Shown here: one piece after another, positions 14,422-22,504 of the stretch | Layout of the letters: the number at the start of each line of letters is the position of its first letter | Position numbering within the stretch: the stretch's first letter is position 1 | The notes under the pieces: generated by a model | Told to the model about the DNA's origin: nothing | The model's input: only the letters and a program-made list of their open reading frames with translations | Database searches by the model: none | Program-made: the position numbers and the translations under genes | Origin: Burkholderiales bacterium | GTDB taxonomy: Bacteria; Pseudomonadota; Gammaproteobacteria; Burkholderiales; SG8-39 | Length of the DNA stretch: 22,504 bases | Assembly: GCA_020846575.1 (NCBI GenBank) | Contig: JADLDQ010000055.1 | Span: forward strand, 1 to 22,504 | Direction of reading: 5' to 3'

Positions 14422-14559
14422 ATGCTCCTGCGCACCGGGCGCCATGTCGCTTCGCTGGACTGCGCCATGAACTGCCTGCTCCGGGAAACCGGCCTCGACA
14501 GGCGCAAGGCGCCACCGCAGGGTGCGGCGCCGCGGCGCCGGGAACTGGATCCGCCGTGA
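14422..14559 (+). CDS. Possible small coupled ORF before the hydratase gene
   Basis: This 45-codon frame (begins MLLRTGRHVASLDC, ends RRRELDPP) stops at a TGA that overlaps the hydratase ATG by one base (TGATG), the same coupling seen between nadD and rsfS. By hand count its third codon positions are far richer in G/C than the second positions, with first positions between, which is the normal coding pattern here. Against it: no Shine-Dalgarno stands directly before the ATG (an AGGAGG lies 21 bases upstream), and the product, with two cysteines and a basic tail, matches no family I know. It could start at 14467 instead. Confidence 0.35.
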   Translation: MLLRTGRHVASLDCAMNCLLRETGLDRRKAPPQGAAPRRRELDPP

Positions 14560-15383
14560 TGGATGCTGGAACGCTCTGCGATCTGGCCGACGCGCTCGCC
14601 GGCGCGCAGTCCGGCGCGCGCCTGATCGAACCGATCAGCGCGCGCCGGCCGGACTTCGGCATCGACGCGGCGCAGGCGGTCCAGCACGAGATCACCCGCC
14701 GCCGGCTGGCCGCGGGCTGGCGCATCGTCGGGCGCAAGATCGGCTTCACCAACCGCTCGATCTGGCCCCTCTATGACGTGGACGCGCCGATGTGGGCGCC
14801 GGTGTTCGAGCGCACCGTGACCGGCGCCGCGAACGGACACGCCCGGGTGTCGCTGGCGGGGCTCGTCCAGCCGCGCATCGAACCCGAGATCGCGCTCGGG
14901 CTCGGCTCGGACGTCCCGCCCGGCCTCGGCTCGCCGCAAGAAGTGCTCGAGCGCGTGCGCTGGTACGCCCACTCGATCGAGATCGTCGACTGCCACTTCC
15001 CGGACTGGAAGGCGAGGTTGCCGGATTTCTGCGCGGACAATGCCTGCCACGCGCGGCTGGTGCTCGGCCGCCCGCACCCGGTGGACGCCGCCGCCATCGC
15101 GCTGCTCGCGCGGCAGCTGCGCGATTGCCGCGTCGAACTGCTGCGCTCGGGTCGTAGAACCCTCGAAGGCCGCGGCGCCAACGCGCTCGATCACCCGGCG
15201 CTCGCGCTCGCGCACCTCGCGGCGCTGGTGGCCCGCGATCCGCAGGCGCCGCCGCTCGCCGCGGGCGAGATGGTTTCCACCGGTACGCTCACCGACGCGC
15301 TGCCGGTGCGCGCGGGCGAGACCTGGTCGACGCGATTCGAGGGCATCGACCTGGAAGGCATCGAGATCGAGTTCAGCGCCTGA
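14559..15383 (+). CDS. 2-keto-4-pentenoate hydratase / 2-oxo-hexenedioate decarboxylase family protein
   Basis: This 274-residue cytosolic enzyme belongs to the MhpD/DmpH (fumarylacetoacetase-like) family used in meta-cleavage degradation of aromatics. Family features: IVGRKIGFTNRSIWPLYDVD (57-75), APVFERTV, and the metal-binding acidic set E108 and E110 in QPRIEPEIALGL and E141 in HSIEIVDCHF. LPDFCADNACHARLVLG and the late AGEMVSTGTLTDALPV complete the pattern. Hydratase and decarboxylase members cannot be told apart from sequence alone. The start at 14559 is favoured by the GGGAACTGGA upstream and by homology. No ring-cleavage dioxygenase, aldolase or other meta-pathway gene is nearby, so it is isolated within housekeeping genes and on the opposite strand to them. 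Confidence 0.87.
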   Translation: MDAGTLCDLADALAGAQSGARLIEPISARRPDFGIDAAQAVQHEITRRRLAAGWRIVGRKIGFTNRSIWPLYDVDAPMWAPVFERTVTGAANGHARVSLAGLVQPRIEPEIALGLGSDVPPGLGSPQEVLERVRWYAHSIEIVDCHFPDWKARLPDFCADNACHARLVLGRPHPVDAAAIALLARQLRDCRVELLRSGRRTLEGRGANALDHPALALAHLAALVARDPQAPPLAAGEMVSTGTLTDALPVRAGETWSTRFEGIDLEGIEIEFSA

Positions 15384-15501
15384 GCGCGCCGGGCCGCCCC
15401 AAGCGCGAAGCCCTTGTCGCGGAGCGACAAGGTAGTCCACCGAGCGCGCCGGGCCGCCCCAAGCGCGAAGCCCTTGTCGCGGAGCGGCACGGTACCCCAA
15501 T
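15382..15501. repeat. 60-base tandem repeat starting in the hydratase stop codon
   Basis: Two units sit head to tail at exactly 60 bases (15382-15441 and 15442-15501). The first 45 bases of each (GAGCGCGCCGGGCCGCCCCA onward) are identical and the last 15 diverge. Unit 1 ends in a perfect hairpin, CCTTGTCGC (15412-15420), loop GGA, GCGACAAGG (15424-15432); unit 2 carries two changes in the returning arm. It lies between the convergent hydratase and ppiC genes and probably serves as a transcript end. It differs in sequence from the element at 5294, 7841 and 22323. Confidence 0.85.
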
Positions 15502-15548
15502 GAGGCCCAGGGCCGGCGGAACAGGACTTCGTCGCGCGCGGTTCTCGG

Positions 15549-16490
15549 CTACTTCTTGAAATCCTGGCGCAGCTTGCCCAGCGCCGCCCGGTCGATCTTG
15601 ATCGGGGTCTTCTTCACGAGCGCGTCGATGAAGCCCTGCCGCAGCTCCGCGATCCTGCGCGCGCGCAGCTCGTTGACGATGGCGCCGCGGGCGTTGTCGA
15701 AATCCGCGGGCGCGGGCGGGCGCGACTCGATGAGTTTCACCACGTGCCAGCCGTGGACCGACGGTACCGGCGCGCTCACCTCGCCGGGTTTGAGGCGCTG
15801 CACCAGCGCCCGCAGCTCCGGCAGCAGGCTCGGCTCGAACACCCAGCCGCTCTCCCCGCCCTTCGCCTTGGTGGCCTCGTCCTCGGACTCGGCCTTCGCC
15901 AGGGCCGCGAAGTCCGCACCCGGCTCGCCGGCCTTGTGCGCGATCTCGGTCACGCGCTTGAGCGCGGTCTCCGCCTGGACCTTGTCCGCCGGGCGGCTTA
16001 CGAAGATCTGCGCGAGGTGAAAGCTCCAGGGCGTGAACAGCCGCGCCTTGTTCTGCTCGTAGGAGGCCTTGATCTCGCTCTCGCCGGGAAAGCCGGGCGG
16101 CAGCGGCAGGGCGCCGGAGAGATAGGTGGAGACGATGATGGCGTTGCGCGCGTTCTCGATCTGCTCGGCGATGTCCGCACGCTTGTCCCAGCCCTTGGAC
16201 TGCGCCTCGCGCACGATGGACCGCTGGATCAGCACCTCCCGCAGCGTGTTCTCGAAGCTTTCCTCCGAGCCGAGCAGCCGCTGGCGCAGGTCCGGGCGCC
16301 GCTGGGCGAGCTGCTTCAGTTCGGAGGCGGAAATGCGCGACTGACCCATCGTGGCGACGTCCTGCGCCCTGGCCATGGGCGCGGCCAGCGCGAGGAGAAA
16401 CGCCACTGCGACGCACCGCACGCGTCGTGACCGGCTGCCGATATCCGGTGAGAGATGGGTTGCTCGGTTCGAGTTCGTGCGCGATGCCAT
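15549..16490 (-). CDS. PpiC-type (parvulin) peptidyl-prolyl cis-trans isomerase, exported
   Basis: This 313-residue periplasmic folding factor has a signal peptide (RSRRVR, hydrophobic stretch 27-40, ARA-QD with cleavage after 42). It then has a SurA/PrsA-like helical chaperone part (about 45-150; ISASELKQLAQRRPDLRQRLL) and a parvulin domain (about 153-258; FHLAQIFVS, GGESGWV, ALVQRLKPGEVSAPVPSVHGWHVVKLIESR). A C-terminal helix ends in KKTPIKIDRAALGKLRQDFKK. The ATG at 16490 follows AAGGAG at 8 bases. Proteins of this type isomerise X-Pro bonds and assist outer-membrane or secreted proteins. It is not SurA itself, which has two parvulin domains. It follows holA on the same strand and converges on the hydratase gene. 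Confidence 0.9.
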   Translation of the reverse strand: MASRTNSNRATHLSPDIGSRSRRVRCVAVAFLLALAAPMARAQDVATMGQSRISASELKQLAQRRPDLRQRLLGSEESFENTLREVLIQRSIVREAQSKGWDKRADIAEQIENARNAIIVSTYLSGALPLPPGFPGESEIKASYEQNKARLFTPWSFHLAQIFVSRPADKVQAETALKRVTEIAHKAGEPGADFAALAKAESEDEATKAKGGESGWVFEPSLLPELRALVQRLKPGEVSAPVPSVHGWHVVKLIESRPPAPADFDNARGAIVNELRARRIAELRQGFIDALVKKTPIKIDRAALGKLRQDFKK

Positions 16491-16598
16491 TTCGGTTCTC
16501 CTTGGGGACGGTGTTCGATGTGCAGGGCGCGAATCCGGGAATCGCGCCGCGGGCGCGCGGTGACGGTTCCGCCCGTGCGAGGCGGGAAGGTTGCGCGT

Positions 16599-16656
16599 GC
16601 GCAAGCCGAGGACTTCACACCTGCGCAAAGCGAGGACTTCACGCCTGCGCAAAGCG
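16599..16656. repeat. 24-base tandem repeat duplicating the 3' tip of holA
   Basis: Units are GCGCAAGCCGAGGACTTCAC+ACCT (16599-16622), GCGCAAAGCGAGGACTTCAC+GCCT (16623-16646) and a partial third GCGCAAAGCG (16647-16656). The holA stop (16639-16641) lies inside the second unit, so the repeat has copied the last codons (RFAQA-stop) and the bases after them into the untranslated region. Confidence 0.75.
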
Positions 16657-17649
16657 CAGCCCCAGTTGCAGCAGCTCGTCCCAGGTGTCGCCGGTGGCCA
16701 CGCCTTTGGCGATCCGGTCGATGCGCGCCGCGTGGGCGAGCGCTTTGTACAGTGCCGGCTTTTCCATGCGCCGTGCGGCGCGGCCCGCCAGCGCCCGGTG
16801 CGAGTCACCCCAGACCCGGTTCTCGCGGCACAGCTCGGCGAGGTTGCGGCCGGCGGCGAGGCCGTCCTTGATGCGGGCGACGGCGCGGATCTCCTCGGCG
16901 AGAATCCAGACGATGCGCGGGGGCGCCTCGTCCTCCGCGCGCAGGCCGTGGAGCACGCGCGCCAGGCGCGCCGCGTCGCCGCCGAGCATCGCCTCGCCGA
17001 GCTGCCCCGCGTCGTAGCGCGCGACGTTGAGCACCGCCGCGCGCACCGCCTCGTGCGCGAGTTCGCCCTCGGGCAGCAGCAGCGCGAGCTTCTGGATCTC
17101 CTGGTGGGCGGCGAGCAGATTGCCCTCGACGCAGTCGGCAAGGAATTGCAGCGTGTCGCGCTCGGCGCGCTGCTTCTGGCGGGCGAGGCGCTGCGCGATC
17201 CACTCGGGAAGGCGGGTGCGCTCCACCGGGTGCACCTCGACCACGACGCCCGCCTTGCCGAGCGCGGTGAACCAGGACGCCGACTGGTCGCGCCTGGACA
17301 GGCGCGGCACGCTCGCGAGCAGGAGGGCGTTGTCCGAGAGCGCGCGGCACCAGGCCTCGATGGCTTGCGCGCCTTCGCTGCCGGGTTTCCCGCTTGGTAC
17401 GCGCAGTTCCACCAGCTGGCGCTCGCCGAACAGCGACATCGATGAGCCGGCCGCCGCCAGCTCGCCCCAGCGGAAGCCGCGCTCGGCGATGAACACGCTG
17501 CGCTCGCCGTAGCCCGCCTTGCGCGCCCGCGCCCGGATCGCATCGGCCGCCTCCAGCGACAGCAGCGGCTCGTCGCCATGGATCAGGTAGGCGGGCGCGA
17601 GCGTCCTCTCCAGGTGGGCGCCGAGCTGCTCGGCCCGCAGGGAGGACAT
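16639..17649 (-). CDS. holA: HolA, DNA polymerase III delta subunit
   Basis: Delta is the clamp-loader subunit that opens the beta sliding clamp. The protein has 336 residues, normal for the family (about 330-345). Recognisable parts: LAPAYLIHGDEPLLSLEAADAIR at the N-terminus, the clamp-interacting region SMSLFGERQLVELRVPSGKPG, ALLLASVPRLSRRDQ, the domain-II segment QRAERDTLQFLADCVEGNLLAAHQEIQKLALL, and WILAEEIRAVARIKDGLA at the collar domain. The ATG at 17649 is 10 bases after the lptE stop. The lptE-holA pairing behind leuS is standard in proteobacteria. Its 3' end lies in a 24-base tandem repeat. Confidence 0.96.
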   Translation of the reverse strand: MSSLRAEQLGAHLERTLAPAYLIHGDEPLLSLEAADAIRARARKAGYGERSVFIAERGFRWGELAAAGSSMSLFGERQLVELRVPSGKPGSEGAQAIEAWCRALSDNALLLASVPRLSRRDQSASWFTALGKAGVVVEVHPVERTRLPEWIAQRLARQKQRAERDTLQFLADCVEGNLLAAHQEIQKLALLLPEGELAHEAVRAAVLNVARYDAGQLGEAMLGGDAARLARVLHGLRAEDEAPPRIVWILAEEIRAVARIKDGLAAGRNLAELCRENRVWGDSHRALAGRAARRMEKPALYKALAHAARIDRIAKGVATGDTWDELLQLGLRFAQA

Positions 17650-17659
17650 CTCGTCCCCG

Positions 17660-18181
17660 TCAGCCGGGCGTGAGCCTGGCCGCGGCGAGACGCCGCATGA
17701 TCTGGTGCACCATGTCGGCCTGCATGTCCCGGTAGAGCAGCGCTTCCTCCGATTCCTTCGCCAGCACCTGCGCGTCGTTGAAGGAAATGTCCCGGGTCAG
17801 CTGGATTTCGCTGGGGCGCAGCCATTCCTCGCCCTTGTCGTTGCCGACACGGAACGCCACGCGGTAGCGAAGCTGGTACTCGCGCACCCGGCCGGCGGTA
17901 TCGAGCGACTGGATCACCTTCTCGCGAGTCTCTCCCCGGACTTCGAGGACCGCCTCGGCCCCGGGCGCGCGGTTCACCACTCGGGTACCGGTGCCGGCGA
18001 CGATGTTGCGGCGAAGTTCCGCGATCAGCGATGTATTGCCCTCGATGTAGACGGTGCGAAAAGGCAGGCTCACCTGGCCGCGAAGCTGGAAGCCGCAGCC
18101 GGCCAGCGCGAGCACGAGCGCGATGCAGAACGCACCGGCCGCGCGCGTGCGCAGGGCGTGCACCGGGGCGCCGGCCGCCAT
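17660..18181 (-). CDS. lptE: LptE, LPS-assembly lipoprotein
   Basis: LptE is an outer-membrane lipoprotein that plugs the LptD barrel in lipopolysaccharide export. The 173-residue product has a signal peptide and a lipobox LALAGC with C29 as the lipidated residue, directly followed by GFQLRG, the typical LptE/RlpB mature start. Other matching parts are TVYIEGNTSLIAELRRNI, RYRVAFRV and ISFNDAQVLAKESEEALLYRDMQADMVHQIMRRL. The ATG at 18181 is chosen because a normal signal peptide begins there, although the frame is open upstream into leuS. It lies 4 bases after leuS and 10 before holA, so the three form one operon. Confidence 0.95.
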   Translation of the reverse strand: MAAGAPVHALRTRAAGAFCIALVLALAGCGFQLRGQVSLPFRTVYIEGNTSLIAELRRNIVAGTGTRVVNRAPGAEAVLEVRGETREKVIQSLDTAGRVREYQLRYRVAFRVGNDKGEEWLRPSEIQLTRDISFNDAQVLAKESEEALLYRDMQADMVHQIMRRLAAARLTPG

Positions 18182-18185
18182 GCGT

Positions 18186-20816
<2,631 letters not shown>

Positions 20817-20846
20817 GGCGGCCGGCGCTGCGCGAGAAAAGCGTGA

Positions 20847-20852
20847 ATTATA
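20847..20852 (-). promoter_or_regulatory. -10 box of the leuS operon promoter
   Basis: Read on the minus strand the sequence is a perfect TATAAT, in the only AT-rich part of the 109-base gap between the divergent leuS and FecR-SPOR genes. Transcription would start about 25 bases before the leuS ATG. The -35 region (about 20870-20875, GCGGTC) is poor, so an activator or an extended -10 may be needed. Confidence 0.55.
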
Positions 20853-20925
20853 GCCGCACGCTCACGGCGGACCGCGCGCGCGACCGGCTCGCCGGCGTGT
20901 GCTCGCCGGCACGCGAGGAGGACGG

Positions 20926-21807
20926 ATGAAGAGCTATCTCGTCGGCGCCGCCGGCGCCGCTTTGTTGCAGTTCGCGTTCTCACAGCCCGCCCTGGCGCAG
21001 GCGGCGCGCGCGATCGTCGAGGCGGTGCAGTCCCCGGCCTGGATCGAGCGCGGCGGCGAACGCCTGCCGGTCGCGCCGGGCATGGCGCTGTCGGACCGCG
21101 ACCAGGTGACCACAGGCGCGAACTCGCGCCTGTTGCTGCGCATGCCCGAAGGCAGCACCGTGAAGCTCGGCGAGAACGCGCGCTACCGGATCGACCAGCA
21201 GTCGCGCCGCGGCGACCTGTACGCGGCCGCGATGAACGTGTTCCAGGGCGCGTTCCGCTACACCACCGACGTGATGTTGCGCTTCCGCGGCAAGCGCGAC
21301 GTGAGCATCCGCTTCGCCACCGTCACCGCCGGGATACGCGGCACCGATGTGTGGGGCAAGTCGGACGTGGACCGCGAGATCGTGTGCCTGATCGACGGCC
21401 GTGTGGAGGTGCAGCGCGGCTCGGAGCCGCCCATCGAGATGAACCAGCCGCTGTCGTTCTACATCGCGCCGGCGGGCAAGGTCGCACTGCCTGTCGCGCC
21501 GGTGGCGCCGGAGCAGATCAGGGAGTGGGCCGCGGAAACGGAGATCCAGCCCGGCCGCGGCGCGCTGCGCCGGGGCGGGCTCTGGGGCGTCACCCTGGCA
21601 AGCGCCGACACCCAGCCCGAAGCTCTGCGACTGTACGACGCGGTGCGCGCGGCCGGTTACGCGGCCTCGATCCGGCCCGCCGCGGCCGATGGCAGGACGC
21701 AATACGCGATTCGCATCGCGCAGCTCCCCTCCAGGGCGGAAGCCGAACGGCTGGCCGAGCAGCTGCGCGGCCGCTTCGGCCAGGAGGAGCCCAGGGTGTC
21801 GCGCTGA
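20926..21807 (+). CDS. Secreted FecR-domain protein with C-terminal SPOR domain
   Basis: This 293-residue protein has a signal peptide (hydrophobic 6-20, PALA-QA with cleavage near residue 24). A FecR domain follows (about 45-165; GMALSDRDQVTTGANSRLLL, GSTVKLGENARY, ATVTAGIRGTDVWG, CLIDGRVEVQ), then an SPOR fold (about 218-290; LWGVTLASADTQPEALRLYDAVRAAGY, YAIRIAQLPSRAEAERLAEQL). The SPOR domain binds peptidoglycan stripped of stem peptides at division sites. FecR domains of this secreted, TonB-independent kind probably bind ligands or polysaccharide, and no sigma factor or TonB receptor is nearby, so iron signalling is unlikely. The ATG at 20926 follows GAGGAGG at 5 bases. Divergent from leuS. 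Precise function unknown. Confidence 0.87.
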   Translation: MKSYLVGAAGAALLQFAFSQPALAQAARAIVEAVQSPAWIERGGERLPVAPGMALSDRDQVTTGANSRLLLRMPEGSTVKLGENARYRIDQQSRRGDLYAAAMNVFQGAFRYTTDVMLRFRGKRDVSIRFATVTAGIRGTDVWGKSDVDREIVCLIDGRVEVQRGSEPPIEMNQPLSFYIAPAGKVALPVAPVAPEQIREWAAETEIQPGRGALRRGGLWGVTLASADTQPEALRLYDAVRAAGYAASIRPAAADGRTQYAIRIAQLPSRAEAERLAEQLRGRFGQEEPRVSR

Positions 21808-21893
21808 TCGCCCGCCGTACCGCCGCCTGCGCGGGTCACGCGCCCGGGGTGTACAGTAGCAAGGCGTTCCGGCCACGATACAAGGAGGCGACC

Positions 21894-22319
21894 ATGGCAT
21901 TGAAAATCAGTCGTGCGGATGTGTGGGCGGCGAGCATCGAAGACCGCCCCGGTGGAACGGCCGAAAAGCTCGAGCCGCTCGCGCAGGCGGGCGCGAACCT
22001 CGAGTTCCTCATCGCCCGGCGCTCGCCGGAAAACCCGGGCAAGGGCGTGCTATTCGTCACACCCGTCAAGGGCGCGCGCGCCGCCCGTGCCGCGCGGCAG
22101 GCCGGGTTCGCCGCGACCAAGCGCATCCATTCGCTGCGGGTCGAGGGCCCCGACCGTCAGGGCGCGATGGCCAAGCTCGCGCGCGCCCTCACCGATGCGG
22201 GCATCAGCTTCCGCGGGCTGTCAGCCGCAGCGATCGGCAAGCGGTTCGTGGCTCACCTCGCGGTGGACTCGGCCGCCCAGGCGCGCCAGGCGGCGGCCGT
22301 GCTGAGGAAGCTCGCCTGA
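21894..22319 (+). CDS. Small tandem ACT-domain protein
   Basis: The 141-residue cytosolic protein appears to consist of two ACT-like halves. Residues 8-70 (ADVWAASIEDRPGGTAEKLEPLAQAGANLEFLIARR) and 76-141 (KRIHSLRVEGPDRQGAMAKLARALTDAGISFRGLSAA) each have the ACT pattern: a strand, a D-R-PG/D-R-QG turn, a helix and a second strand. ACT domains bind amino acids or related small ligands and regulate enzymes. No catalytic domain is attached, so it may act as a free sensor or regulatory subunit. The ATG at 21894 follows AAGGAGG at 6 bases. A TACAGT sequence (21852-21857) could be a -10 box. It follows the FecR-SPOR gene after 86 bases. Confidence 0.8.
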   Translation: MALKISRADVWAASIEDRPGGTAEKLEPLAQAGANLEFLIARRSPENPGKGVLFVTPVKGARAARAARQAGFAATKRIHSLRVEGPDRQGAMAKLARALTDAGISFRGLSAAAIGKRFVAHLAVDSAAQARQAAAVLRKLA

Positions 22320-22322
22320 GGG

Positions 22323-22394
22323 ACGAAAGGAGCGAGGGGCTGCTCGCCCCTCGCGCTCCCTCGACTCCAGCGAAAGCTGCGCTTTCTCCCGGTC
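22323..22394 (+). repeat. Two-hairpin 3'-end element, copy 3
   Basis: It starts 3 bases after the ACT-protein stop. The first hairpin is GGAGCG + AGGGGC, loop TGCTC, GCCCCT + CGCTCC with a 2-base bulge (about 22329-22359). The second is a perfect GAAAGC (22372-22377), loop TGC, GCTTTC (22381-22386). It is followed at exactly 72 bases by copy 4. Confidence 0.75.
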
Positions 22395-22467
22395 ACGAAC
22401 GGAGCGAGGCGCTGCTCGCCCCTCGCGCTCAGCTGACTTCAGGGAATGCGGCGCCTTTTCCGTAGGG
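22395..22467 (+). repeat. Two-hairpin 3'-end element, copy 4 (tandem)
   Basis: A direct tandem copy of the element at 22323: ACGAACGGAGCGAGGCGCTG, CTCGCCCCTCGCGCTC, then GGGAATGCGGCGCCTTTTCC as the second arm pair. Several bases differ from copy 3, so the duplication is not very recent. The remaining bases to 22504 show no gene. Confidence 0.7.
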
Positions 22468-22504
22468 TGAGGCCGCCGCCGAAGCCTCGCCGGCGACGGC
22501 GTGC

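Noticed and set aside
15382..15501. Repeats considered as a CRISPR array
   Set aside because: Only two units, directly adjacent, with no spacers of unique sequence and no cas genes.
22323..22467. Tandem hairpins considered as a CRISPR array or attachment site
   Set aside because: Homology runs through the whole 72-base unit with no spacer, and no integrase or cas gene is near.

Overview
The window comes from a high-GC genome, most likely a betaproteobacterium (Burkholderiales or a relative). Three things point there: a block of housekeeping genes in an order typical of that class (leuS, lptE, holA, proA, nadD, rsfS, rlmH, all on the minus strand), a Bug/TctC-type periplasmic binding protein, and a PEP-CTERM protein tail. 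Coding sequences show strongly G/C-biased third positions throughout, and no tRNA, rRNA, transposase, phage gene or CRISPR array was seen. The taxonomic call is inference from gene content only.

Region 1 (1-3516). The 3' end of a PEP-CTERM protein gene is followed by a hairpin terminator. Four minus-strand genes follow, read in the order methyltransferase paralogue 2, marC, uspA, methyltransferase paralogue 1. The two methyltransferases are clear paralogues. Both carry an apparent Sec signal peptide, a SAM motif, a conserved CxxWC pair and an extra C-terminal domain.

Region 2 (3517-9002). After a 607-base divergent intergenic region come two plus-strand genes for the split subunits of a thiamine-diphosphate 2-oxoacid decarboxylase (sulfopyruvate/phosphonopyruvate decarboxylase type). 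They converge on a minus-strand run that reads: Bug/TctC receptor, two different MetE-like zinc proteins, and a truncated third MetE-like gene. MetE-like proteins beside a sulfopyruvate-decarboxylase-like enzyme recall coenzyme M chemistry. This is the most speculative but most interesting metabolic hint in the window.

Region 3 (9069-20816). This is the housekeeping block: RlmH (23S rRNA methyltransferase), RsfS (ribosome silencing), NadD (NAD synthesis), ProA (proline synthesis), a PpiC-type peptidyl-prolyl isomerase, HolA (DNA polymerase III delta), LptE (LPS export) and LeuS. Two plus-strand catabolic-type genes interrupt it: an NDP-forming acyl-CoA synthetase fusion between rlmH and rsfS, and a 2-keto-4-pentenoate hydratase-family gene between proA and ppiC.

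Region 4 (20817-22504). Divergent from leuS are a secreted FecR-SPOR protein and a small two-ACT-domain protein.

A family of about 70-base, two-hairpin elements occurs four times (5294-5362 plus, 7841-7914 minus, 22323-22394 plus, 22395-22467 plus). Each site lies directly behind a stop codon and in the same direction as that gene, so the elements look like structured transcript 3' ends. A different 60-base tandem repeat starts inside the hydratase stop codon, and a 24-base repeat duplicates the 3' tip of holA.
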